Assembly: GCA_038400315.1 (NCBI GenBank)
Contig: CP151667.1
Location: 3,607,174 to 3,671,173, forward strand
DNA length: 64,000 nt
DNA from: Isosphaeraceae bacterium EP7
GTDB taxonomy: Bacteria > Planctomycetota > Planctomycetia > Isosphaerales > Isosphaeraceae
Reading direction: 5' to 3'
Shown: positions 8,929 to 17,215 of the stretch, piece by piece
Numbering within the stretch: position 1 is the first letter of the stretch
Layout of the letters: every line of letters starts with the position of its first letter
Made by a program: the position numbers and the translations under genes
The notes under the pieces: generated by a model
The model's input: the letters and a program-made list of their open reading frames with translations, nothing else
What the model was told of the DNA's origin: nothing
Database searches by the model: none

Positions 8929-9165
8929 CTAAGGAAAAAGGGACCAGGCCAGTTGACCCGGTCGTCGTGTCTAACACCATGCTCGTCTCATCCCACGATC
9001 CTACGATCGAAAACCGGGCGATTCACGCGCCAAGATCCCGTTCATCGGTCGTGCGAGCATGCGAGCGAGCCTCGCCCTCGGGGGGTGCGAATCGCTCGCT
9101 CGGTCGGCCTCATTGTACGCTCCACCGTCAAGGCCGGTGAGGGGCCGCTCCTTCGTTGGCGTTTG

Positions 9166-10191
9166 TCAAAACCAGGAGGCCTTGTCCACCAGGTTCTCGG
9201 GCGGCTCCCCCGCGACGAACCGGCGGACATTCTCGCGCAAGGTGGCCAGGTGCCGGCCGGCGATGACCGGGGAGTAGCCCGCGGTATGCGGCGTGAGAAT
9301 CACATTCGGCAGCGACCAGAGCGGGTGGTTTCTCGGCAGTGGCTCGACCTCGAAGACGTCGAGCGCCGCCCCCGCCAATTGCCCCGCCTTCAACGCCGAG
9401 ACGAGATCATCCAGGACGACGATCGCACCCCGGCCGATGTTGATGAGATAGGAGCTCGGCCGCAGGTGGGCGAGGGTCTCGGCGTCGAACAGGCCCTCGG
9501 TCTCGGGCGTGTGAGGCGCCGCGATCACCGCGAAGTCGCTCCAGGCCAGCAGCGCGGGGAGGCCGTCCATCCCCTCGACGCCCTGCACATGCGGATCATC
9601 GCCGATCCGTTCGGGGTGGCGGTCAACGGCCCGGATGGTCAACCCGAAGGCGGCGGCCCGGCGCGCGATCTCGCGGCCGATCGCGCCATAGCCCACGATG
9701 CCCAGCGTCGCATCGGGCAGGTAGATCGTCGCCCGGTCCATGGCGTTGACTGTGCCGGGGCCCGCGGCAAAGCTGACCCGGGCGTCCTCGCCGCCGATCG
9801 GCTCATACTTGCATTCGGCCTGGTTGCGGATGTAAACATGCAAGTTGCGGGCGAAGCAGAGGATGTAGCCCATCACCTGGTCGGCGATCACGTCGCCGAA
9901 GAGACCCCGCATGTTCGACAAGGTGCAGGGGTGTGCGACAAGCTCCGGGAAGATGTAGTGCTCCAGGCTTGCCGTGAACGACTGGACCCATCGGAGTCTG
10001 TCCGCGCGTCCGAGCATCTCCGGCGTCACCTTGCCCAGCACCGCGTCGGCCCCCGGCATGGCGGCGCTCGCCTCGTCGTGGCCGGACGCGTTGACCCAGA
10101 TCGCCCCGGGCGCCTCGGCCTGGAGGACGGCGAGGCGGTCGGCGTCGATGGCCGGGTGGATGACGAATTTCGGATGTTCGAGCTTGCTCAT
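9166..10191 (-). CDS. D-isomer-specific 2-hydroxyacid dehydrogenase
   Basis: An NAD(P)-dependent dehydrogenase of 341 aa acting on 2-hydroxy acids or 2-oxo acids. It shows the nucleotide-binding GIVGYGAIG motif, the INIGRG segment, the Glu in DVFEVEPLP and the catalytic His in TPHTAG. Overall it resembles the GyaR/GhrA side of the family more than phosphoglycerate dehydrogenase, since it lacks an ACT domain. The start at 10191 overlaps the stop of the upstream glycosyltransferase as ATGA, which implies co-translation. The true substrate is unknown. Confidence 0.88.
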   Translation of the reverse strand: MSKLEHPKFVIHPAIDADRLAVLQAEAPGAIWVNASGHDEASAAMPGADAVLGKVTPEMLGRADRLRWVQSFTASLEHYIFPELVAHPCTLSNMRGLFGDVIADQVMGYILCFARNLHVYIRNQAECKYEPIGGEDARVSFAAGPGTVNAMDRATIYLPDATLGIVGYGAIGREIARRAAAFGLTIRAVDRHPERIGDDPHVQGVEGMDGLPALLAWSDFAVIAAPHTPETEGLFDAETLAHLRPSSYLINIGRGAIVVLDDLVSALKAGQLAGAALDVFEVEPLPRNHPLWSLPNVILTPHTAGYSPVIAGRHLATLRENVRRFVAGEPPENLVDKASWF

Positions 10192-11297
10192 CGATCCGTC
10201 TCCCCGCGGCAGACGGCCGTCAGATGGCCGGCCACGCGGTCGGCGCCGTCGGCCGGGAAGGGGGGCGGCCCCGGTTTCAGGGAGAACGCCCGATCCAGCG
10301 CACGCCCGAGCCGCAACTCGTTGAACTCCCGCTCGGTCGTCGGCACGCCGCCGCCCCATGCGGTCAGGGCCCGGTCGAGCGCCTCGTGCTCGGCGAACCC
10401 GACGCGCGGCGGGTAGATCATCGGGGTGCCGGCGGCCATCGCCTCGCAGGCGGTGCCGTAGCCCGCCTTCACCACCATCGCATCGGCGGACGCCGCCAGG
10501 TCTGCGCCGGTCCAGTGCTCCGGGGCGACGACATGCAGGTTGGGCAGGTCGTGCCCGGGCGCCGGGTGGAACGCGACGAAGTGGACCCCCGCAAACTCGG
10601 CCAGCCGGTGCCAATCCATGTCCGCCTGCCCGTAGCGGCCGACGTAGAAGTAAACGAGTTTGTCGGATGAAGACAATTTTAACAAGCCGCGAAGCTCCGC
10701 ACCCCGATCGACGCCAGCCGAGCAGACCATCCCCACCTCGATGATCGGAGCTACGTCCTCCATCGGCAGCGCGGGCTCGGCGCGGAACAGGGCGGTGGCA
10801 TCCTGGTAGGCACGATGCACCTCGGCCACGAACGCGGGGGCGTCCCCCCCCAGGTTGCGGGCGTGAGGCCCATAAATGTCGGCCCAGGTGAAGTTGGCCA
10901 GCAGGAATCCCGGAATTCCCGCCCGACGTGCCGCCACCAGCGGCAGCGGAGGCGCGTCGCAGAGCACGGCCGCCGCGCCCGAGGCCCGCAACGCCTCGGC
11001 CTCGGCATCCACTCGCCCGATCGACGTCTCATAGATCGAGCGGGCCGCGGCGATGGATGCGGGGCCATCGGTAGCCGCGCTATCCCCGGGCGGGTTGACG
11101 GCCCCCGAGTCCGAGACGTGCTCGTGCAGGCCGGCGTCGCGGACCAGCCGCTGGCGCCAGGCCTCGAACAGATTCGGGTGGCAATGGATGTCGACCGCCA
11201 CGTCGGCGGGCACCCGGTTCAGCACCGCCACCGTCCGATTCAGGTGCCCGAACCCGTGGCTCGTCACGTAGACGGCCAGCCCACCGCGTCGCCCCAT
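10188..11297 (-). CDS. Glycosyltransferase of the GT-B (MurG/UGT-like) fold
   Basis: A 369-aa protein with an N-terminal VTSHGFGHLNR segment and a C-terminal half with VVKAGYGTACEAMAAGTPM, a layout typical of GT-B glycosyltransferases and of the N-terminal part of some L-arabinokinases. It would transfer a sugar from a nucleotide donor. The start at 11297 is chosen because AGGA lies 8 nt upstream and the fold begins right after it; an in-frame start farther upstream is possible. It overlaps the dehydrogenase gene by 4 nt. Donor and acceptor are unknown. Confidence 0.75.
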   Translation of the reverse strand: MGRRGGLAVYVTSHGFGHLNRTVAVLNRVPADVAVDIHCHPNLFEAWRQRLVRDAGLHEHVSDSGAVNPPGDSAATDGPASIAAARSIYETSIGRVDAEAEALRASGAAAVLCDAPPLPLVAARRAGIPGFLLANFTWADIYGPHARNLGGDAPAFVAEVHRAYQDATALFRAEPALPMEDVAPIIEVGMVCSAGVDRGAELRGLLKLSSSDKLVYFYVGRYGQADMDWHRLAEFAGVHFVAFHPAPGHDLPNLHVVAPEHWTGADLAASADAMVVKAGYGTACEAMAAGTPMIYPPRVGFAEHEALDRALTAWGGGVPTTEREFNELRLGRALDRAFSLKPGPPPFPADGADRVAGHLTAVCRGETDR

Positions 11298-11461
11298 GCT
11301 CTGAGTCCTATTGGAGATCCAGCGTCCCCGTCGCGGGGAAGGGGGAGCATACTCAACGCCTGTTAGGGGGGGCAATCGGGAAAAAGCCGGGATGAGATGG
11401 CCTGACTGTTGTCATAGTGACGGGAGACGGGACCAACGCGGCAACGGGCGGGCGAGGACCG

Positions 11462-11977
11462 ATGGACGTCGAGCAACTCGGACGCCTGATCGACGGCCAT
11501 TCGGCCGCGCTTACCCTGTATGCCCGCCAGTGGTCGGGCGACCCCGAGGACGCGGTCCAGGACGCGTTCATGGCCCTGGCGGCGCTCCGCTCGCCGCCGG
11601 AAAACCCCGCCGCCTGGCTGTTCCGGGCGGTGCGAAACGCCTCGATCAACGCGGGGATCGCCGGCAAGCGAAGGCGGCGCCGCGAGGCCGAGGTCGCCTC
11701 TCACCTCCCCCCCTGGTTCGATCCCGACCCCGGGGGCCTGGCCGATTATCCGCTCGACCCCGACGAGGCGCAGGCCTCGCTGACCGCGCTGCCCGACCCG
11801 CAGCGCGAGGTGATCGTCGCCCGACTCTGGGGCGCCCTGACGTTCGAACAGATCGGCGAACTCATCGGTGTGTCGTCGAGCACCGCCCATCGCCTCTACC
11901 AAACCGGCCTCTCGACCCTGAGAGAACGCCTGGGGGTCCCATGCCGCCCGAGCCCGCCTCGCTCGACCCAGATCTGA
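11462..11977 (+). CDS. RNA polymerase sigma factor, ECF-like sigma-70 family
   Basis: A small two-domain sigma factor (171 aa). Region 2 covers DPEDAVQDAFMALAAL and PAAWLFRAVRNASIN (about residues 20-70); region 4 covers LTALPDPQREVIVARLWG and FEQIGELIGVSSSTAHR (about 105-155). The start at 11462 has GAGGA just upstream, although the spacing is short; a GTG at 11417 is the alternative. Its 3' end overlaps the next gene by 37 nt, and the downstream membrane protein is placed where an anti-sigma factor would be expected. It probably heads a four-gene envelope operon. Confidence 0.88.
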   Translation: MDVEQLGRLIDGHSAALTLYARQWSGDPEDAVQDAFMALAALRSPPENPAAWLFRAVRNASINAGIAGKRRRRREAEVASHLPPWFDPDPGGLADYPLDPDEAQASLTALPDPQREVIVARLWGALTFEQIGELIGVSSSTAHRLYQTGLSTLRERLGVPCRPSPPRSTQI

Positions 11978-12471
11978 ATGCCCTCGAATCCGGCCTCGCC
12001 GCGCTGCCGCCCTCGCGTCCGCGCCTCGACCGCGACCGCCTGATGTACGAGGCCGGCCGTGCCTCGGTCGGGCAAACCACGAACCGGCATGCGTGGCTCG
12101 CGGCGGCTTGCGTCACCGCACTGGCGGTGGTCGAGGGCGTCCTCCTGGTCAATCGGCCGGGACCACGGGTCGTCGAGCTTCTCGTCGTTGATGAGCCGGC
12201 CCGGGCCACGGTCCCCGCCGCGGTCAAGTCCAGGCCGGAGCCGATCCCCGCCCCCGTCAGATCCCGCCCTTCCTCGCCGCTCGTCGACGCGTTCCTCGGC
12301 GGCGAGACTCCTTACCAGCGACTGACCGGCCAGGTCCTCCGCTTCGGCCTCGACGGCCTGCCCCCCTCGCCCCCCGCGGCCTGGGCGGCTGTCGAAGACT
12401 CGCCGAAAACTCCACGCGAACAACTGCGAGACGAGCTGCGCCGAGCCCTCGAACCCGGAGACCGCTCATGA
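11941..12471 (+). CDS. Single-pass membrane protein, possible anti-sigma partner
   Basis: This 176-aa protein has about 45 N-terminal residues, one transmembrane segment (HAWLAAACVTALAVVEGVLL, about residues 46-65) and a proline-rich extracytoplasmic part. That layout matches anti-sigma factors and membrane regulators encoded after ECF sigma genes, but no zinc-binding HxxxCxxC motif is visible, so the role is inferred from position only. It overlaps the sigma gene by 37 nt in another frame and its stop overlaps the next start as ATGA. No RBS-based start test was decisive; the ATG at 11941 follows GGGGGTCCC. Confidence 0.6.
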   Translation: MPPEPASLDPDLNALESGLAALPPSRPRLDRDRLMYEAGRASVGQTTNRHAWLAAACVTALAVVEGVLLVNRPGPRVVELLVVDEPARATVPAAVKSRPEPIPAPVRSRPSSPLVDAFLGGETPYQRLTGQVLRFGLDGLPPSPPAAWAAVEDSPKTPREQLRDELRRALEPGDRS

Positions 12472-13922
12472 AACGGACCGTCGCCTTGATCCTGATGCTT
12501 GCGTTCCTGCCGCCGGGCCTGGCGATGGCGCAAGCCAAAACCATACCCGTCGAGCTGATTCTGCGCCCGGCCCCCCAGCCGGTGCCCGCCCTGAAATATC
12601 GGCTCGTTCCCGAGCCCCGAATCTTGATCCCTGGCAACGCCGCCGTGTTCTATCACCGGGGTATCTTGCTCCTCGCCCAGTCCAGCCTCGGCCAGGCCCG
12701 CGCCCCCGGCGCGAAGCCGCCCGACCCGGAGAACTCGCCCGAGATGCGCATCTCGCGATGGGCCACCGGCCCCATCGCCCAGCTCCCTCGGGAGGAGGCC
12801 CGCAAGCAGCTCGAAGCCTTCCAGGGCCCGCTGAAAGAGGCGGAGCTTGCGGCCATGCGGCAGACTTGCGACTGGGAATTCGACCGGCGGAAGGAGGGCT
12901 TCGACCTGTTGCTGCCGGAGATCCAGGAACTGCGCTCGCTGGCCCGGCTGATCGCCGTGAAGGCGAGGCTGGCGATCCTCGACGGCAAGATCGATGAGGC
13001 GATGCACTGGATCCAGGTCGGGATGGTGATGGGCCGGCATGCCGCCGAAGGGCCGACGCTCATCCAGGCCCTGGTCGGCGTCGCGATCGACAGCGTGATG
13101 GCAATCTGTCTGACCGACCTGATCCAGGCCCCGGGCACGCCGAGCCTCTTCTGGGCCCTGGCCGATCGACCGCGGCCATTCATCGACCTACGCCGGCCGA
13201 TGGAAGGCGAGCTGACCCTCTTCAACAAGGCCCTGCCAGAGCTGGAAGAGCTCGACCGGGGGCCGATGAGCCTGACGGAGGTGAGGCGGTTCGTCGAACA
13301 GATCCAGAAGAAAATCTACAGCCTGACCGGGAGCGCCCTGCCACCACCCGGCGGGATGGGGCAGCTCGGCATCGCCGCGATGGCCGTCAAGGTCTACCCC
13401 GAGGCCCGGAGCGGCCTGATCGCCGCCGGCCGGACCGAGACGGAGGTCGACGCCATGCCCGTGGTCCAGGTCTCGGTGCTCTATTCCATCAAGGAGTACG
13501 TGAAGCGACGGGACGAATCGTATAAGTGGATCAACGTGCCCTACTGGCAGTCGTATGACCGGGTTGACCCGCGGGGCGACCGGACGATGGAAGCGAAGCT
13601 GTCCAGCCCGCTGCTCACCCTCTTCGACTTGCTGACGCCCGCGATCAACTCGGCCCGCCTGGCGACGCTACGCCTCGAACGCCATCTCGACGCGATGCAA
13701 TGCATCGAGGCCATCCGACTGGACGCCTCACTGCACGGCGGGAAGCTCCCCGCCAGCCTGGAGGCCATCACCGAGGCCCCGACGCCGATCGACGTCATCA
13801 GCGGGAAGCCGTTCTCTTATGCGGTCAACGGCGACACGGCCACGCTCTCGGCCCCCGTCCCCCCCGGTGGCCCCAACCACCCGGCCTATTCGATCAATTA
13901 CCTGATCAAGCTGGCGAAGTGA
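12468..13922 (+). CDS. Secreted protein of unknown function (484 aa)
   Basis: The protein has a clear signal peptide (MKRTVALILMLAFLPPGLAM, cleavage near AQA) and no recognised Pfam-type motif. It is largely helical. Near the C-terminus there is IRLDASLHGGKLPASLEAI followed by a VISGKPFSYAVNG segment, a pattern I associate with a planctomycete family of exported proteins related to pseudopilin-like tails. It is translationally coupled (ATGA) to the membrane protein before it and 40 nt upstream of the DUF1559 gene, so it belongs to the sigma-factor operon. Function is unknown. Confidence 0.72.
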   Translation: MKRTVALILMLAFLPPGLAMAQAKTIPVELILRPAPQPVPALKYRLVPEPRILIPGNAAVFYHRGILLLAQSSLGQARAPGAKPPDPENSPEMRISRWATGPIAQLPREEARKQLEAFQGPLKEAELAAMRQTCDWEFDRRKEGFDLLLPEIQELRSLARLIAVKARLAILDGKIDEAMHWIQVGMVMGRHAAEGPTLIQALVGVAIDSVMAICLTDLIQAPGTPSLFWALADRPRPFIDLRRPMEGELTLFNKALPELEELDRGPMSLTEVRRFVEQIQKKIYSLTGSALPPPGGMGQLGIAAMAVKVYPEARSGLIAAGRTETEVDAMPVVQVSVLYSIKEYVKRRDESYKWINVPYWQSYDRVDPRGDRTMEAKLSSPLLTLFDLLTPAINSARLATLRLERHLDAMQCIEAIRLDASLHGGKLPASLEAITEAPTPIDVISGKPFSYAVNGDTATLSAPVPPGGPNHPAYSINYLIKLAK

Positions 13923-13962
13923 CCCGACCTTCACGCCCGGACCAGCCGGGTAGGAGCCTTGC

Positions 13963-15483
13963 ATGACCCTCTCATGGACCCTGGCCGCCTGCTTGCTCGT
14001 CGGCGCCCCCCCGCAAGGGGAGGGCGCCGGAGTCGTGTCACAACTCATCGGCGACGAGGTCGCCGCCGTGGCGAGGGTCAGCCTGACGGGCGGGACCTTC
14101 GAACGCTCGGTCCGCCAGATCCTCGGCGCGCATGCCGAGAGCCCCGAACTCGCCGGCGGCCTGAAGTCAGCGGGGGGACTGATCGGCGCGTTGGAGAAGG
14201 CCGGGGCCAAGGAGCTCGTCATCCTGCTCGATCCGGCCGACTTCCCCGGCTTTCCGGTCGTCGTCGTCCCGCTGACCGCCGGCGGCAACGCCGACGAGAT
14301 CAAGCGGCTTTTGACCACGGATGCGTCCGGCCTGCCGTTTCACTGGCCGGCCGCCGAGACGATCCGGGGCGCGGTCGTGGCGGGCAAGCCCGAGGCCCTC
14401 GCCCGGATCAAGCAGGCCAAGCCCGCGGCACGCCCCGACGTCGAAGCCGCCCTGGCCGCCTCCTCGAAGACCTCGGCCTTCCTGGCGATCGTGCCCAGCA
14501 CCGTCCAGCGGCGCGCCCTTGAGGAGTCGATGACCAACCTTCCCCCCGAGCTCGGCGGGGCGCCCCCGGAGATCATCACCAGGGGCCTGACCTGGGCCAC
14601 GCTCGCCATGACCGATGACGCCAAGCCCAAGCTTCGCGTGGTGCTCCAGGGGAAGGACGAGACCGCGGCCGTCGAGCTGCGCAAGGTCATGGCCCTGGCC
14701 ATCGCCCGCGGAATTCCTCCCCTCCTCGCAGAAAATCCCGCCCTCAAATTGGCCACAACCCTGGGAGCGACCGAGCGTGCCGAGGCCGGTGCTCGCACGA
14801 CGTATGAGCTGGACATGGCCGCCGTGGCCCAGGAGCTGAGCAAGCCCCTCATCTCGGCCCGGCTTGCCGCGCAGCGGTCCCAGAGCGTCAACAACCTGAA
14901 GCAGATCGGCCTGGCGATGCACAATTATCACGACGCGACGAAAGCGTTCCCGCCGGCCTATCTCGCCGCCAAGGACGGCAAGCCACTGCTGAGCTGGCGC
15001 GTCCTGATCCTCCCTTACCTCGACCAGGCCCCTCTCTTCAAGGAGTTCCACCTCGACGAGCCCTGGGACAGCGACCACAACCGCACGCTCATCTCCAAGA
15101 TGCCCAAGGTCTACGACGCCCCGGCCGCCACGCGAGCCCTGGCCGCCGAGGGGAAGACGACCTATCTCACCCCGCGCGGGGCGACGACGATGTTCCCGGG
15201 CGCCCAAGGCGTGAAGATCCAGGAGATCACCGACGGCACGTCCAACACCATCATGACCCTGGAAGCCGACGACCAGGCCGCCGTCATCTGGACCAAGCCC
15301 GACGACTGGGAGGTCAAGGCCCCGCTCGACTTGCAGGCCCTCTTCGGACGCTACCAGGGGGGAACGAGCTTCGGGTTCGCCGACGGATCGGTCCGCTTCC
15401 TGAAGAAGTCGATCAACCTGCAAGTCATGGATGCGCTGCTCACCAAGAGCGGCGGCGAAGTGATCAGCTCCGACGCGTACTGA
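13963..15483 (+). CDS. DUF1559-domain secreted protein
   Basis: A 506-aa exported protein with a short signal-like N-terminus. Residues 20-295 form a domain I do not recognise. From about residue 300 the sequence is DUF1559: [20 protein letters not shown] at 307-326, then [23 protein letters not shown] and, near the end, [17 protein letters not shown]1559 proteins are greatly expanded in planctomycetes and usually start with a type IV pilin-like methylation helix; that helix is absent here. It closes the sigma-factor operon and is followed by a GC-rich hairpin. Role: probably envelope-associated; the substrate is unknown. Confidence 0.85.
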   Translation: MTLSWTLAACLLVGAPPQGEGAGVVSQLIGDEVAAVARVSLTGGTFERSVRQILGAHAESPELAGGLKSAGGLIGALEKAGAKELVILLDPADFPGFPVVVVPLTAGGNADEIKRLLTTDASGLPFHWPAAETIRGAVVAGKPEALARIKQAKPAARPDVEAALAASSKTSAFLAIVPSTVQRRALEESMTNLPPELGGAPPEIITRGLTWATLAMTDDAKPKLRVVLQGKDETAAVELRKVMALAIARGIPPLLAENPALKLATTLGATERAEAGARTTYELDMAAVAQELSKPLISARLAAQRSQSVNNLKQIGLAMHNYHDATKAFPPAYLAAKDGKPLLSWRVLILPYLDQAPLFKEFHLDEPWDSDHNRTLISKMPKVYDAPAATRALAAEGKTTYLTPRGATTMFPGAQGVKIQEITDGTSNTIMTLEADDQAAVIWTKPDDWEVKAPLDLQALFGRYQGGTSFGFADGSVRFLKKSINLQVMDALLTKSGGEVISSDAY

Positions 15484-15494
15484 GCCCAAGAAGG

Positions 15495-15522
15495 CGCGGG
15501 CCCGCAGATGGTCGGGCCCGCG
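15495..15522. terminator. GC-rich hairpin between convergent genes
   Basis: CGCGGGCCCG and CGGGCCCGCG form a perfect 10-bp stem with an 8-nt loop, 12 nt after the DUF1559 stop and 4 nt before the stop of the convergent DMT transporter. It could terminate both transcripts; there is no clear T tract. Confidence 0.65.
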
Positions 15523-15526
15523 TCAG

Positions 15527-16516
15527 TCAACGCACCGCCGACAGGCTCGCCCAGAGCGCACCGCCGACCGTCAAGGCGCCGCCCACGGCCAGGCTCGGCG
15601 TGAACGGGTCGTCGAAGAACCAGACGCCCCAGAGCACCGTCAGCACCGGGGCCACGTTGCCCACCGTCGTCACGTGGCTGGCATCCAGACGCCGGAGCGC
15701 CTGGTTCTGGAACGCCAGGCCGACCACGGTCACGATCAATGTCAGGTAGATCATCCCCTGCCAGGCTCGGGTCGAGATCCCCGCCAGGGGGGGCCACTCC
15801 GGCGTCGTGGCCAGGGCGATCGGGACCGTCAGCAGGCTCCCGGCCAGGAAGGTGGCCGCCAGCGACGGGATGGCCCCGTGGCGCGTCACCAGGGGCTTGC
15901 TCACCGTAACGTAGACGCCCCACGACGTCACCGCACCCACGAGAAAGAGGTCGCCCAGCAACACCCCCGGCGCCGAGACCCCGCCCGGTCGAGACGCCCC
16001 TTCCGCGATCACCGCCAGGCCGACGACACTGGCCAGCACGCCCAGCAAACGTCGGCGCGTCAAGCGTTCTTGCCCCAGGGCCGCGGCCAAGCCCAGCACC
16101 ACCAGCGGCAGGGCCGCGTAGATGAGCGCCGTGTGCGAGACCGGTGCCAGCTTCGTCCCGTTCAGGAAGAGGGCCTGGTTGATCGGCACGCAGAAGGCCG
16201 CCGCAATCAAGAGCCGCTTCCAGTCATTGCGGAACAGAGCGGCGAGCGCCCCACCTTTGCACGCCAGCGGCAGCAGGCAGAGCCCCGCGATGCCGAACCT
16301 GAGCACAGGCAGCAGGCCCACAGGCAGCCCGCGCAAGGCGAGCTTGGCCGCAGGGGCCGTGCCCGAACCGATCAGGACCATCAAGGTTAAACAGACGTAG
16401 GTGCGCCACCCCGTCGTCGCCCGGCGTCCCACACCCGGCACCAACTCCACCGCCAGCGTACTCAACGAACCGGCCTCCGCCTCGTCTTGAACCCACGACC
16501 TCGCCCCGCTCGCCAC
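15527..16516 (-). CDS. DMT/EamA-family transporter
   Basis: An inner-membrane protein of about 329 aa with ten predicted membrane segments in two EamA repeats, as in drug/metabolite transporters. Recognisable parts are LRFGIAGLCLLPLA in the first half and GVYVTVSKPLVTRHG and VAPVLTVLWGVWFFDDP in the second. Members export amino acids, nucleobases or other metabolites. The start given is a GTG; the first membrane segment begins near residue 40, so a later GTG or TTG is possible. It stands alone between convergent and divergent neighbours. Confidence 0.87.
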   Translation of the reverse strand: MASGARSWVQDEAEAGSLSTLAVELVPGVGRRATTGWRTYVCLTLMVLIGSGTAPAAKLALRGLPVGLLPVLRFGIAGLCLLPLACKGGALAALFRNDWKRLLIAAAFCVPINQALFLNGTKLAPVSHTALIYAALPLVVLGLAAALGQERLTRRRLLGVLASVVGLAVIAEGASRPGGVSAPGVLLGDLFLVGAVTSWGVYVTVSKPLVTRHGAIPSLAATFLAGSLLTVPIALATTPEWPPLAGISTRAWQGMIYLTLIVTVVGLAFQNQALRRLDASHVTTVGNVAPVLTVLWGVWFFDDPFTPSLAVGGALTVGGALWASLSAVR

Positions 16517-16700
16517 CCCGCACGCCCCATTGTGGAGGGGAGATCAAGCCCCTCGGTTCGCCCCGGGCAACATTCGGCGCTTGAAATGCCCGCGGCTTCG
16601 CCCCATGCTGGGCCCGTCTTGGAACCGAAGCGACGCACGGCGACGGAGGCCGGTCCTCCGGCCGACGCCCACGCGGGCCGCGCCCCGAGGAGCCACCGCG

Positions 16701-17177
16701 ATGACCTTGCCGGCCATAACCCCAGCCTATCGCCTGCTTTTCGCCCTGGTCCTGACCGTGGTCGTGGTCGCCTCGGGCCAGGACGTCGACCTCGACGTCA
16801 AGCCGGGCCTCAAGGACGACCCGGCGGCGAAGGCCATCCGCAAGGTCGTCGACGACAACTGCCTGGCCAGCCGCAACGAAGATTTACCCGCCGCCCTGCG
16901 CACGATCCACCCCAAGTCGCCCGGCTACGCCTACACCGAGCAGACCTCGCGGGCCCTCTTCGATAAGTACGACCTGGACTACAAGGTCATCCGCTTCACC
17001 TTCATCGGCCGGGACGACCCCTACGCCGTGGCCAGGGTTATCCTTCGCACGGCCAATCGCGGGACAACGTCGAAGTTCTCCAACAACACCACCGACTCGA
17101 TGATGACCTTCCGCCTCGACGGGCCGGCCTGGAAGCTCTGGACCCAGAGCACCCTGGAAGTTGATGAAGCTCCCTGA
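16701..17177 (+). CDS. Exported NTF2-like small protein
   Basis: A 158-aa protein with a signal peptide (hydrophobic LLFALVLTVVVVASG at about residues 12-26). The mature part looks like an NTF2/SnoaL-type alpha+beta barrel: a helix IRKVVDDNCLASRNEDLPA followed by beta strands ending in WKLWTQSTLEV. Such proteins occur widely in planctomycetes and no function is assigned. The start at 16701 has GAGGAG about 8 nt upstream. It is followed by a hairpin shared with the convergent FHA gene. Confidence 0.65.
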   Translation: MTLPAITPAYRLLFALVLTVVVVASGQDVDLDVKPGLKDDPAAKAIRKVVDDNCLASRNEDLPAALRTIHPKSPGYAYTEQTSRALFDKYDLDYKVIRFTFIGRDDPYAVARVILRTANRGTTSKFSNNTTDSMMTFRLDGPAWKLWTQSTLEVDEAP

Positions 17178-17192
17178 TCCGCGCACTCCCAC

Positions 17193-17212
17193 GACCGGGG
17201 CACTTCCCGGTC
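17193..17212. terminator. Hairpin between convergent genes
   Basis: GACCGGG and CCCGGTC pair over a 6-nt loop in the 38-nt gap between the NTF2-like gene and the FHA gene. Probably a bidirectional terminator. Confidence 0.5.
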
Positions 17213-17215
17213 CCG

